Source: Micromonospora craniellae
GTDB taxonomy: Bacteria; Actinomycetota; Actinomycetes; Mycobacteriales; Micromonosporaceae
Reading direction: 5' to 3'
DNA length: 64,000 nucleotides
Assembly (NCBI RefSeq): GCF_014764405.1
Contig: NZ_CP061725.1
Coordinates: forward strand, 4,836,001-4,900,000
A program made the position numbers and the translations under genes. This document shows positions 54,112-62,486 of this stretch, piece by piece (position 1 is the first letter of the stretch; every line of letters starts with the position of its first letter). The notes beneath the pieces were generated by a model, which was not told the DNA's origin, did not search any database, and saw only the letters and a program-made list of their open reading frames with translations.

Positions 54112-54945
54112 ATGACGGAGCGCCCGATCAAGGTCACCACCGCCCGCGTGCTGCGCACCGGGCGGCCCACCGCGCACGTGATCCGGCTGGTGCTGGGTGG
54201 GGAGGAACTGGCCGGCCTGCCGCTCGGCGAGTTCACCGACACCTACATCAAGATCGTGTTCCCGGTCGACGGTGTCGACTACCCACGTCCGCTGGACCTC
54301 GCCGTGATCCGGCGCGAGCTGCCCCGGGAGCACTACCCCCGGCTGCGGGCCTACACGGTCCGGAACTGGGACGCGGTGGCCGGGGAGATGACCGTGGACG
54401 TGGTGCACCACGGCGACGAGGGGCTCGGCGGGCCATGGGCCGCCGCGCTGCGCCCCGGCGACGAGGTGCTGTTCGTCGGCCCCGGCGGGGCGTACGCGCC
54501 GAGCCCGGAGGCGGACTGGCACCTGATGGCCGGCGACGAGAGCGCGCTGCCGGCGATCGCCGCGTCGCTGGTCCGGCTGCCGGCCGGCGCACCGGCGTAC
54601 GTCTTCGTCGAGGTCGACGGGCCGCTCGACGAGCAGCCGCTGCCCAGCCCCGGCGCGGTGGCGGTGACCTGGCTGCACCGGGGGGCCCGTCCGGTGGGCG
54701 AGGCGCTCGTCGACGCCGTACGCGGGCTCGACTTCCCGCCCGGTGCCGTGCAGGCGTTCGTGCACGGCGAGGCGGGTTTCGTCCGTCAGTTGCGCCGCCT
54801 GCTGCGGGTGGAGCGGGGTGTGCCGCGCGACGCGCTCTCCATCTCCGGCTACTGGCGGCGGGGCATGGACGACGAGGGCTGGCGGGCCAACAAGCCCGAC
54901 TGGAACCGTCAGGTCGATCTCGACGAGCAGTCCCTGGTCGGTTGA
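54112..54945 (+). CDS. Siderophore-interacting FAD-binding protein
   Basis: A 277-residue SIP-family flavin reductase, related to ViuB/FSR, that releases iron from ferric siderophores. The FAD-binding motif is R-x-Y-[ST] in LRAYTVRNWD; a Gly-rich stretch (FVGPGGAYAP) and the NAD(P)H-binding GDESALPAIAASLVRLP follow, with the C-terminal SISGYWRRGMDDEGWR signature. ATG 54112 lies just after an iron box, so it is iron-repressed, probably by IdeR/DmdR. There is no siderophore synthesis gene nearby. The gene looks monocistronic. Confidence 0.92.
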   Translation: MTERPIKVTTARVLRTGRPTAHVIRLVLGGEELAGLPLGEFTDTYIKIVFPVDGVDYPRPLDLAVIRRELPREHYPRLRAYTVRNWDAVAGEMTVDVVHHGDEGLGGPWAAALRPGDEVLFVGPGGAYAPSPEADWHLMAGDESALPAIAASLVRLPAGAPAYVFVEVDGPLDEQPLPSPGAVAVTWLHRGARPVGEALVDAVRGLDFPPGAVQAFVHGEAGFVRQLRRLLRVERGVPRDALSISGYWRRGMDDEGWRANKPDWNRQVDLDEQSLVG

Positions 54946-55184
54946 TCAAGGGCCTGAGCCCGTATCCCTCGGCCAGGACCCGCCTCGCCTCCACCGCCCT
55001 GTGTCACCGGTCGCTCTAACGTCATGATCCAACAGGGTTCGAGGCGCCCGAGCCCTCCATGAGCGTCCCCGTCCTGTCGGCGGCCACCATCGGTGTGCCG
55101 CCGATTTCCTGGTCCCGTCAGGGTGATTCGTGCTGATTGCGGCACGCGCCGGTGCAGGGCCGGGAGGATTGGCTCGGGGCGACC

Positions 55185-55458
55185 ATGAGCGAAGAGGCAC
55201 CGCAGCGGCCCGACCGGACGGCCGGTGAGGTCGACCGGATAGTTCTCGGGCTGGGCGTCGGCGGAGTGCTGACCGTTCGTGGTGGTGATGCTCGGGCTGG
55301 CCGCCGCGCTGGTCAGGGAGATGTCCGACGATCCGCTGCTCGCGCCGCCGACCCGCAACCGCCGGTACGGCCTGGCCGCCGCCGTCCGCACCGCCCGCTC
55401 GTACGACGACGAGGATCCGCCGCCCGTCCGGCACTACCTGCGCCGCCGCCCCCGCTGA
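55185..55458 (+). pseudogene. Small membrane protein gene with apparent frameshift
   Basis: The start MSEEAPQRPDRTAGEVDRIV runs into a hydrophobic stretch (LGLGVGGVLTV). The natural continuation is in the next frame: VVVMLGLAAALVREMSDDPL, then RNRRYGLAAAVRTARSYDDE and a TGA at 55458. The switch is at about 55274-55278. Joined, it would be a roughly 90-residue protein with one or two membrane segments. The frame change may be a base-calling error at a GT-rich spot. Repeat copy 9 follows the stop. The 240 bases before it (54946-55184) hold nothing I recognise. Confidence 0.5.
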
Positions 55459-55464
55459 ATCTGG

Positions 55465-55520
55465 TGTTAGGAAGGGACCCTTGCTATACCGCAGGCGTTA
55501 GTAGGGGGCCCTTCCTTACA
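55465..55520 (+). repeat. 56-bp modular palindromic repeat, copy 9
   Basis: Half-sites GGAAGGGACCCTTGC and GTAGGGGGCCCTTCC; the centre is TATACCGCAGGCGTTA, the most diverged of the set. It lies 45 bases before dnaG. Confidence 0.88.
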
Positions 55521-55564
55521 GCGTCGGTGGGGCAGGGCAGGATGTAGCCCGAGGAGGTGGCGAC

Positions 55565-57424
55565 ATGGCGGGGCGGATCCGGGACGAGGACATCGCGCTG
55601 GTCCGCGAGCGCTCGTCCATCGCCGAGGTCATCTCCGACACGGTGACGCTCAGGTCGGCCGGCGGCGGCAACCTCAAGGGGCTCTGCCCGTTCCACGACG
55701 AGAAGTCTCCCTCGTTCAACGTCTCACCCGCCCGTAACGTCTGGTATTGCTTCGGCTGCGGCGCGGGCGGCGACGCGATCAAGTTCCTGATGGACGCCGA
55801 GCACCTCAGTTTCGTCGAGTCGGTGGAGCGGCTCGCCGAACGGGCCGGCGTGCAACTGCGCTATATCGAGGACGACCGGTCCACCCCGCGCAGCCGCCCG
55901 CAGCAGGGCCAGCGGCAGCGGCTCGTCGCCGCGCACGCCGCCGCCGTGGAGTTCTACACCGCGCAGCTCACCACCGCCGGTGCGCGTACCGCCCGGGAGT
56001 TCCTGGCCGAGCGGGGGTTCGACCGCGCCGCCGCCGAGCGGTACGGTTGCGGCTTCGCCCCGGAGGGCTGGGACCCGCTCACCAAGCACCTGCGCCAGCG
56101 CGGGTTCACCCACGACGAGCTGGTCACCGCCGGGCTGTCCCGACCGGCCCGCTCGGGCAGCCTGATCGACCGGTTCCGGCGCCGGCTGCTCTGGCCGATC
56201 CGCGACCTCACCGGCGACGTGATCGGTTTCGGCGCCCGCAAGCTGTTCGACGACGACGACGGCCCGAAGTACCTGAACACCCCCGAGACGCCGATCTACA
56301 AGAAGTCGCACGTGCTCTACGGCATCGACCAGGCCAAGCGGGAGATCGCCAAGCAGGGCCGGGTGGTGGTGGTCGAGGGGTACACCGACGTGATGGCCTG
56401 CCACCTCGCCGACGTGCCGACCGCCGTGGCGACCTGCGGCACCGCGTTCGGCGCCGACCACATCGGCGTACTGCGCCGGCTGCTGCTGGACACCGACGCG
56501 GTGGCCGGCGAGATCATTTTCACCTTCGACGGGGACGCCGCCGGGCAGAAGGCCGCGCTGCGGGCCTTCGAGGACGACCAGCGGTTCGTCGGGCGTACCT
56601 TCATCGCGGTCAGCCCCGACAACATGGACCCGTGCGAGCTGCGCCTGGCAAAGGGCGACCTGGCCGTACGCGACCTGGTGGCCCGCCGCGAGCCGCTGGT
56701 CGACTTCGCGCTACGGCACATGCTCAACCGCTTCGACCTGGACACCGTGGACGGTCGGGTGGAGGCGATGCGCCGCGCCGCGCCGCTGGTGGCCAAGCTC
56801 AAGGACCAGGAAAAGCGTCCCGAGTACGTCCGCAAGCTCGCCGGTGACCTCGGCATGGAGATCGAGCCGGTGCAGCGGGCGGTGCTGGCCGCCGTCTCGG
56901 GGCGCCCGGCGGAGACGTCGACGCGTTCCGCCCGCGCCGAACCGGCGGTGGACAGCCCGCAGTCGATGGTCGAGCGAGAGGCCCTCAAGCTCGCCCTCCA
57001 GGAACCGGCGCTGGCCGGGCCCATGTTCGACGCCGTCGAGGCGAGCGACTACCGGCACCCGGTGCACGTGGTGGTCCGCGAGGCGCTGGCAGCGGCTGGC
57101 GGTGCCGCGTCGGCGGCCGGTGGCGCGGTGTGGATCGAGTCGGTCCGGGACGCCTGCACCGACCTGGCGGCCCAGGCCCTCGTCGGTGAGCTGGCCGTGG
57201 AGCCGCTGCGGATCGACGGCGAGCCCGACCCGAGGTATGTCTCGGTCACCATGGCCCGCCTCCAGTGGGGCTCGGTCACCGCCCGCATCCGAGAACTCAA
57301 GTCGCGGATCCAGCGGATAAACCCGGTGAACAACAAGGACGAGTACTTCGCCACCTTCGGCGAGTTGTTGTCGCTGGAGCAACACGCCCGCGCGCTGCGC
57401 GAGCAGGCGGCAGGAGGGCTGTAG
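55565..57424 (+). CDS. dnaG: DNA primase DnaG
   Basis: A 619-residue bacterial primase that makes RNA primers at replication forks. The N-terminal zinc-binding domain has CPFHDEKSPSF and WYCFGCGAGGD (C-H-C-C). The TOPRIM core contains VVVVEGYTDVMAC and the metal-binding FTFDGDAAGQKAALRAFEDD. The C-terminal helicase-binding region (about residues 480-610) is less conserved. ATG 55565 has GAGGAGG upstream. The stop is followed after two bases by the next gene, so they share a transcript. Confidence 0.96.
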   Translation: MAGRIRDEDIALVRERSSIAEVISDTVTLRSAGGGNLKGLCPFHDEKSPSFNVSPARNVWYCFGCGAGGDAIKFLMDAEHLSFVESVERLAERAGVQLRYIEDDRSTPRSRPQQGQRQRLVAAHAAAVEFYTAQLTTAGARTAREFLAERGFDRAAAERYGCGFAPEGWDPLTKHLRQRGFTHDELVTAGLSRPARSGSLIDRFRRRLLWPIRDLTGDVIGFGARKLFDDDDGPKYLNTPETPIYKKSHVLYGIDQAKREIAKQGRVVVVEGYTDVMACHLADVPTAVATCGTAFGADHIGVLRRLLLDTDAVAGEIIFTFDGDAAGQKAALRAFEDDQRFVGRTFIAVSPDNMDPCELRLAKGDLAVRDLVARREPLVDFALRHMLNRFDLDTVDGRVEAMRRAAPLVAKLKDQEKRPEYVRKLAGDLGMEIEPVQRAVLAAVSGRPAETSTRSARAEPAVDSPQSMVEREALKLALQEPALAGPMFDAVEASDYRHPVHVVVREALAAAGGAASAAGGAVWIESVRDACTDLAAQALVGELAVEPLRIDGEPDPRYVSVTMARLQWGSVTARIRELKSRIQRINPVNNKDEYFATFGELLSLEQHARALREQAAGGL

Positions 57425-57426
57425 AG

Positions 57427-57963
57427 ATGGGGCTGTTCCGCCGCCGACGCAAGCTGCCGCCGACCGACCGGCCGCCGCTGGAACGCGACGAGCGGGTGCT
57501 GGCCTGGTCCGCCGCCGGCAACGGCGAGGGGGATGGCGTGGTGGTGGCCACCAACCGGGGGCTCTGGCTGCCCGGACGCGGCCACCGGATCGGCTGGCAC
57601 GACATCGTCAAGGCGGTCTGGTCGGGCCGGGAGCTGACCGTCACCCCCGGTGAGCAGGTCTCCGAACGGGACGGCTACGTGGTGGTCGCCGACTGCCCCG
57701 CCGAGCGCTACCTGTTGCTCGACCCCGGTGAGCTGCCGCACCAGATACGTACCCGGGTCACCAAGTCCGTGGCGTACACCCAGCACCACGCCCTGCCCGG
57801 CGGCGCAGGTCGGATCGTCGGCCGCCGGGTGTCCGGCATCGACGGCCTGACCTGGATGGTCCGCTACGACCCCGGCACCCCCACCGACGCCCCGGACGTA
57901 CTCGCCGAGACCGACCACCTCGTCGCCGCCGCCCGCGCCGCCACCACCCCCACCGACCTCTAA
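57427..57963 (+). CDS. Conserved actinobacterial hypothetical protein
   Basis: A 178-residue protein without membrane segments. It starts MGLFRRRRKLPPTDRPPL and has a beta-rich central part: VLAWSAAGNGEGDGVVVATNRGLWL, then RIGWHDIVKAVWSGRELTV, like a PH-type fold. Such genes often lie directly after dnaG in actinomycetes. ATG 57427 overlaps the dnaG region closely (2-base gap). Function unknown. An IS element is inserted 31 bases beyond its stop. Confidence 0.75.
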   Translation: MGLFRRRRKLPPTDRPPLERDERVLAWSAAGNGEGDGVVVATNRGLWLPGRGHRIGWHDIVKAVWSGRELTVTPGEQVSERDGYVVVADCPAERYLLLDPGELPHQIRTRVTKSVAYTQHHALPGGAGRIVGRRVSGIDGLTWMVRYDPGTPTDAPDVLAETDHLVAAARAATTPTDL

Positions 57964-57994
57964 CTCGGAAGTAGACCCATTTCCTCCCGACTAG

Positions 57995-59046
57995 GCCGTG
58001 TGTCATAAGTGCCCGTGGCCCTGCTGTGAGGTGATCGGCTGGGTGTGTCGGTGATCGATATGCGGTGAGGTCTCCGGTAGATGGGTTATCGACCAAGACA
58101 ACCATCTGCACGGAGACCTCGTGGCCAGCGTAGCGGTGACGAGGCGGCACGACCTGACCGACGCGCAGTGGGCGGTGCTGGAGCCGTTGCTGCCCGGGCG
58201 GAAGAAGCCGGGTCGGCCGCCGAAGTGGAGCAAGCGGCAGCTCATTGACGGGATCAGGTGGCGGGTCCGTACGGGTGCGCCGTGGCGGGACGTGCCGGAC
58301 TGCTATGGGCACTGGCGCACGGTGTACGGGCTGTACCGGCGCTGGCAGCGGGCGGGGGTGTGGGCGGGGATCCTGGCCGGGTTGCAGGGTAGGGCCGACG
58401 CGCTCGGGTTGATCTCCTGGGACGTGAGTGTGGACTCCACGATCGTGCGGGCGCATCAGCACGCCGCCGGCGCCCGCCGGGGCAGTCACACGCAGGTCGA
58501 GCCGCCGGGCGGCAGCAGCGCCGCCGAGCCGGCGGATCACGCGCTGGGCCGGTCCCGGGGCGGTCTGACGACCAAGCTGCACCTGGCCTGCGAGCAGGGC
58601 CGCATGGTGCTGGCGTTCGTCATCACCGGTGGGCAGCGCGGCGACAGCCCGCAGTTCACCACTGTGCTGGACCGCATCCGGGTGCCTCGTCTCGGTGTCG
58701 GCCGGCCCCGGTGTCGGCCGCAGCGGGTCCTGGCGGACAAGGCGTACAGCAGCAAGGCCAACCGCGGCTACCTGCGGCGCCGTGGTATCGGCTGTGTCAT
58801 CCCGGTCAAGGCCGACCAGGCCGCGAACCGCCGTAAGAAGGGCTCGGCGGGTGGCCGGCCACCCGCCTTCGACCCCAGCGCATACCGGCAGCGTCACGCC
58901 GTGGAGTGCGGCATCAGCCTGCTCAAACAGCACCGTGCCGTGGCCACCCGCTACGACAAACTCGCAGTGCGCTACGAAGCCACCGCCACCATCAGCATGA
59001 TCGACAACTGGCTCCGGCGCCTCGAACGGCACTTATGACACACGAC
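57995..59046 (+). mobile_element. IS5-family insertion sequence, complete
   Basis: A 1052-bp element. Inverted repeats are GCCGTGTGTCATAAGTGCC (57995-58013) and its complement at 59028-59046, with one mismatch in 19. CTAG stands directly outside both ends (57991-57994 and 59047-59050), as expected for the CTAG or TA target duplication of this group. One intact transposase gene fills it. It lies between the gene after dnaG and a repeat, so it breaks no recognised gene. Confidence 0.92.
58121..59038 (+). CDS. IS5-family transposase (DDE)
   Basis: A 305-residue transposase in a single frame. It has the N-terminal DUF4096-type region (LTDAQWAVLEPLLPGRKKPGRPPK, RWRVRTGAPWRDVPDCYGHW), then the DDE catalytic domain: Asp in VDSTIVRAHQHAAG, Asp in RVLADKAYSSKANR and Glu in RHAVECGISLLKQHRAVATRYDK. 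All three acidic residues are present, so it may be active. GTG 58121 follows GGAGACCTC. The stop lies inside the right inverted repeat. Confidence 0.93.
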   Translation: MASVAVTRRHDLTDAQWAVLEPLLPGRKKPGRPPKWSKRQLIDGIRWRVRTGAPWRDVPDCYGHWRTVYGLYRRWQRAGVWAGILAGLQGRADALGLISWDVSVDSTIVRAHQHAAGARRGSHTQVEPPGGSSAAEPADHALGRSRGGLTTKLHLACEQGRMVLAFVITGGQRGDSPQFTTVLDRIRVPRLGVGRPRCRPQRVLADKAYSSKANRGYLRRRGIGCVIPVKADQAANRRKKGSAGGRPPAFDPSAYRQRHAVECGISLLKQHRAVATRYDKLAVRYEATATISMIDNWLRRLERHL

Positions 59047-59130
59047 CTAGGGCCGCTTCGCGTAGCGGAGCGACAAGGACTAACCCCGCCCCGCTGCCTG
59101 TCCTCGCCGTCCGTCGGGGCGGCCACTCGC

Positions 59131-59205
59131 GTCGATCATGGACTTGTGGCGAGGAGAAAAGAGGGCAAAGCGCAATCTTTCGGGTGCCACAACTCCTTGA
59201 TCGGC
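59131..59205 (-). repeat. 75-bp palindromic repeat, copy B
   Basis: Arms GTCGATCATGGACTTGTGGC (59131-59150) and GCCACAACTCCTTGATCGGC (59186-59205) are imperfectly complementary, with an A-rich centre. Its minus strand aligns with copy A at 36193-36267, and both are exactly 75 bp. It lies between the IS element and a minus-strand gene end. Confidence 0.75.
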
Positions 59206-59274
59206 AGGGGCCGGGTGGTGCGAGGGCAGTGTGCGATCGGGTGGCATGGGGTCGGCAGGGCGGTGTGGGGTGGG

Positions 59275-59511
59275 TCAGCGGGGGCGGGCCCAGGTGAGGA
59301 AGCGGGCGGCCAGGGCTTCCGGTGGGGAACTGCCATCCAGGTCACCGGCGGCGTCGTACATCATCGAGCCGAGGTAGACGAGCAGGCCGGTACGGTTCTC
59401 CCGGTACTCGCCGAGCAAGGCCAGCCGGGCCGGCGAGCACGGCCAACAGGCACCGCAGACCCGGCACCGCCAGGACGGTCGGGCCGCGACGTGGGGGCGG
59501 TAACGGGGCAT
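59275..59511 (-). CDS. Small Cys-rich actinobacterial protein
   Basis: A 78-residue protein starting MPRYRPHVAARPSWRCRVCG, with C-x2-C and C-x2-C-x-P-C-like cysteines (CRVCGACWPCSPARLALL) that may bind zinc or a cluster. The remainder (LLGEYRENRTGLLVYLGSMM) is helical. Similar proteins occur beside XRE/DUF397 regulators in actinomycetes and are sometimes called flavin reductase-like without evidence. ATG 59511 shares its first base with the stop of the upstream gene (TGATG). Confidence 0.72.
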   Translation of the reverse strand: MPRYRPHVAARPSWRCRVCGACWPCSPARLALLGEYRENRTGLLVYLGSMMYDAAGDLDGSSPPEALAARFLTWARPR

Positions 59512-59777
59512 CAACGCTCCCTGCTCCTGTAGGGCGACGACATCCACCGTCCGGCATTGGCCCGCCACCGTCCGGCGAGGGTGAGCCACCCCAGAGGTCC
59601 CGGCCCGTTGAGCGGAAGTATCTCCGTCGGGGCGCTCGCCCAGGCAGGCCGCACGGCGGGAGCATGCCCGGCCGTTGGCAGCGCGAGGGCGGTCGGCAGA
59701 GGGCTGGTGTGCGCTCCGTGCCGGGGGAGTGGGACGGGGATTGTCGGGGGCGGGCATCGCCAGAACCGGAATCGCAT
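59511..59777 (-). CDS. Hypothetical small protein coupled to the Cys-rich gene
   Basis: An 88-residue protein starting MRFRFWRCPPPTIPVPLPRH, Pro-rich, ending LGWLTLAGRWRANAGRW and a basic tail. There is no membrane helix and no domain I recognise. The stop overlaps the next start by one base (TGATG), which argues for a real translated gene. It is divergent from the XRE regulator gene, with about 145 bases between the starts. Confidence 0.5.
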   Translation of the reverse strand: MRFRFWRCPPPTIPVPLPRHGAHTSPLPTALALPTAGHAPAVRPAWASAPTEILPLNGPGPLGWLTLAGRWRANAGRWMSSPYRSRER

Positions 59778-59923
59778 GAGGGCCTCCGTCGAGGTGAATG
59801 GGGCGCCGGCCGAGTCGGGTACGCTGACGCCCCGGCCTGGTTCCGCCCGCCGTCCGATCCCGTGAGCGGTCCCGCTGCGTGACAGCCTGGTGAGGACGCG
59901 ACTACGGTGGGAGGCTTGGCGCG

Positions 59924-60787
59924 GTGACGACGAGCGAGTCCCGAGCCGTCCCCAGGCGGTACGACGATGTACGGAGGGTGTCCGTGGACCGCTCGTCCAT
60001 GCTGGAGCATTTCGCGGAGGAGTTACGGCTGGTCCGAGCCACCGCCGACATGTCGCAGACCGCGCTGGCCGAGGCACTCAGCTACTCGGCGGCGCTGGTG
60101 GCGAAGGTGGAGACCTGCGAGCGGAAGCCGAGCCTGGACTTCGCCCGCCGCTGCGACGCCGTGTTCGGCGCCGACGGACGCTTCGAGCGCATCCAACGCC
60201 GACTCAGCCGGGAGTCCGTGGTGCCGTGGTTCCGCGACTGGGCAGGCATCGAGGCAGAGGCCACCGCGCTGCGCTCGTTCGAGCCGCTGTGTGTGCCGGG
60301 GCTGCTGCAAACTGAGGCATACGCCCGTGCGTTGCTGTCGGGTGGCGGATTGTTCGCTGACGACGAGGTCGAGCAGCAGGTGACCACCCGGTTGGATCGC
60401 CAGGCGGCGCTGACCCGTGACCGGCCGCCCCTTTTCACTGTGGTCATCGATGAGTATGTCCTGCGCCGCCGGATCGGCGGGCAGGAGGTGATGCGGGAGC
60501 AACTGCGACACCTGGGGAAGACGGGCTCAGTCATGCCCCGGGTTCGGATTCAGGTCGTGCCGCTGGCAGCCGGAGCATATGCAGGGCTTGGCGGCCCCTT
60601 CGTGATCGCCACCTCGGCCAATGGAGACGATGTCGTCTACCTGGAGGGCCAACGCCACGGGCAGGTGGTGGACCGTCCCGACTACGTTCAACAGATGGTC
60701 GAGGTTTGGGAGTCGATCCGGGGTGAGGCACTATCGCAGCAGCAGTCCCTCGATCTGATAGCGGAGTTGGCAGAGACATGGAGCTGA
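59924..60787 (+). CDS. XRE-family regulator with DUF5753 domain
   Basis: A 287-residue protein. The N-terminal helix-turn-helix is MSQTALAEALSYSAALVAKVETCERKPSLDFARRCD. The DUF5753 C-terminal domain starts near FRDWAGIEAEATALRSFEPLCVPGLLQTEAYARALL and includes QVVPLAAGAYAGLGGPFVI. Such regulators pair with small DUF397 proteins in streptomycetes and relatives (BldB/WhiJ-type systems linked to development and antibiotic production). GTG 59924 is the start; ATG 59999 is an alternative. The next gene overlaps by 10 bases. Confidence 0.88.
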   Translation: MTTSESRAVPRRYDDVRRVSVDRSSMLEHFAEELRLVRATADMSQTALAEALSYSAALVAKVETCERKPSLDFARRCDAVFGADGRFERIQRRLSRESVVPWFRDWAGIEAEATALRSFEPLCVPGLLQTEAYARALLSGGGLFADDEVEQQVTTRLDRQAALTRDRPPLFTVVIDEYVLRRRIGGQEVMREQLRHLGKTGSVMPRVRIQVVPLAAGAYAGLGGPFVIATSANGDDVVYLEGQRHGQVVDRPDYVQQMVEVWESIRGEALSQQQSLDLIAELAETWS

Positions 60788-60969
60788 CCGGCGCCCGATG
60801 GCGCAAGACCACCCGCAGTGGTCCCGATGGAGGCAATTGCGTGGAGGTGGCCGACAACCTGTCGGGTGTGGTGGCCGTACGTGATTCCAAGGATCCAGCT
60901 GGGCCGGTGTTGGTCTTCGGTCCCGGCTCCTGGCGTGCGTTCGTCAGCCAGCACACCCAACGCCCATAG
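60778..60969 (+). CDS. DUF397 protein
   Basis: A 63-residue DUF397 protein: WRKTTRSGPDGGNCVEVADN, VVAVRDSKDPAGPVLVFGPGSWRAFV. This is the standard partner of the XRE/DUF5753 regulator before it; in WhiJ-type pairs the small protein is thought to relieve the regulator. The ATG lies inside the end of the regulator gene. Confidence 0.92.
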   Translation: MELTGARWRKTTRSGPDGGNCVEVADNLSGVVAVRDSKDPAGPVLVFGPGSWRAFVSQHTQRP

Positions 60970-61077
60970 CGGACGCCGGAGAGGCCCGAACGGACCTTGG
61001 TGCGAAAGCACCCCTCCGAGGGCACTTCCGCACCATGATCTATCCCGTCCGACGTCGAGGCAGCGCGGCGGCGGCGG

Positions 61078-62070
61078 TCAGCCGCCCTGGTAGTAGCGGG
61101 CGGCGCCGGGGTGCAGGGGGATCGGGTCGGTGGAGGCGGCGCTCTGGCGGTCGAAGTTGCGCGCCTCGGGATGTGCCAGGGCCAGGTCGGTCTGGTACGT
61201 GAAGAGGAGTCGGGTCAGGTCGTACGCCAGTTGTTCGGGCATGTCGACGTTCACCAGGATCACGTTGGCCACCGTGACGGTGGGGGTGCCCCTCGGCGTG
61301 TCGTAGGCGTCCTTGGGCAGCTCGGCAGTGGTGTAGACCGAGCCGTGCTCGGCGTTCAGCGACTCGACCAGGTCGGCGATCGGCAGCAGGGCGAACCGGC
61401 CCGGTGCGCTGCTCAGCAGGTCGGCGATGCCGGGGGTGGGTAGGCCGCCGGAGAAGAACATCGCGTCCAGGCTTCCGCCGCGCATCCGGGTCACCGTCTC
61501 CGGCAGGGACAGCCGGGCCCGGCGTACGTCCCGGTCGGGGTCCAGACCGGCGGCGGTGAGCAGCCGGGCGGCGATGACGTCGGTGCCGGACTTGGGTGAG
61601 CCGGTGGAGACCCGCTTGCCACGCAGCGCCGCAAGGTTGGTGATCTGGGCGTCCGCTCGGACGATCACGTGGGTGTAGTTGCTGTAGACGCGGGCCAGGG
61701 CCCGGACCGGTTGGGGCTGGCCGGCGAAGGCGCCACGGCCGGCGCTGGCGTCGGCGGCGGTGTCGGCCAGGCTGAAGGCGATCTCCATGTCGCCCTCGAC
61801 GAGGCGGGTGATGTTCTCGCCGGAGGCCCCGGTCGGTTCTGCGCGGGCCTCGTAGCCGGGCAGATGCCGGCTGATGACGTCGGCGTACCCGCCGCCGAGC
61901 TGGTAGTAGACGCCGGTGGTGTTGCCGGTGGCCAGGAAGATGCGCCCGTCGTGCCACGGGCGGGGCTCCGGAGTGGCCTCGGCACCGCAGCCGGTGACGA
62001 GCGCGACCGCCAGCACCGCCGCCACCAGACGCCGACCCCGCCCGGTCACGCCGGTACCCGGCCCGGTCAC
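61078..62070 (-). CDS. TAXI-family solute-binding lipoprotein
   Basis: A 330-residue protein with a lipoprotein signal (LVAAVLAVALVTGCG) and a TAXI-type (TRAP-associated extracytoplasmic) binding fold: IFLATGNTTGVYYQLGGGYAD, RVSTGSPKSGTDVIAARLL and the C-terminal TRLLFTYQTDLALAHPEARNF. No TRAP membrane subunit (DctM/DctQ type) lies in the window. GTG 62070 overlaps the roadblock stop (GTGA). Its linkage to a sensor kinase and a roadblock gene suggests a sensing role. Confidence 0.87.
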   Translation of the reverse strand: MTGPGTGVTGRGRRLVAAVLAVALVTGCGAEATPEPRPWHDGRIFLATGNTTGVYYQLGGGYADVISRHLPGYEARAEPTGASGENITRLVEGDMEIAFSLADTAADASAGRGAFAGQPQPVRALARVYSNYTHVIVRADAQITNLAALRGKRVSTGSPKSGTDVIAARLLTAAGLDPDRDVRRARLSLPETVTRMRGGSLDAMFFSGGLPTPGIADLLSSAPGRFALLPIADLVESLNAEHGSVYTTAELPKDAYDTPRGTPTVTVANVILVNVDMPEQLAYDLTRLLFTYQTDLALAHPEARNFDRQSAASTDPIPLHPGAARYYQGG

Positions 62071-62486
62071 GCCGGCACCCCGCCGTGTTCCGCCCAGGTC
62101 CGGGTCGCCGGTTCGAGTGCCTCGGCGACCCGCTGGACCAGGGTGGCCGTCTCGTAGCCGATCTGGCCCAGGTCGCAGCCGGCGGAGGCGAGCACCCCGA
62201 TCAGGGCGCGGTCGCCGACCGCCATCACCAGCAGCACCCCGCCGTCCATGTCGACGATCTGCTGGCGTACCCGGCCGGCGGACATCAACCGCGCCGCGCC
62301 GACGGTCAGGCTGGCCAGACCGCTGATCACGGCGGCGAGCTGATCCGCCTGGTCGGTGGAGAGGTGGGGTGAGGCGGCCAGTCGCAACCCGTCGCCGGAG
62401 ACGGCGAGGGCGTGCGACACGTCCGGAACCTGCTCGGCGAAGTTCGCCAGGAGCCAGTCCAGGCCGGCGCTGACGTTGGGCATCAT
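62067..62486 (-). CDS. Roadblock/LC7 domain protein (CvnB-like)
   Basis: A 139-residue roadblock/LC7 protein: LDWLLANFAEQVPDVSHALAVSGDGLRLAAS, then GGVLLVMAVGDRALIGVLASAGCDLGQIGYE. This is the conservon second-gene type (CvnB), which modulates a GTPase and interacts with the CvnA sensor. ATG 62486 overlaps the sensor stop; its own stop overlaps the TAXI start. Confidence 0.9.
   Translation of the reverse strand: MMPNVSAGLDWLLANFAEQVPDVSHALAVSGDGLRLAASPHLSTDQADQLAAVISGLASLTVGAARLMSAGRVRQQIVDMDGGVLLVMAVGDRALIGVLASAGCDLGQIGYETATLVQRVAEALEPATRTWAEHGGVPA

Noticed and set aside
54946..55184. A tRNA or small RNA gene between the siderophore gene and the small membrane gene
   Set aside because: No cloverleaf, anticodon arm or conserved T-loop words (GGTTCGA-type arm pairs) could be made to fit together.
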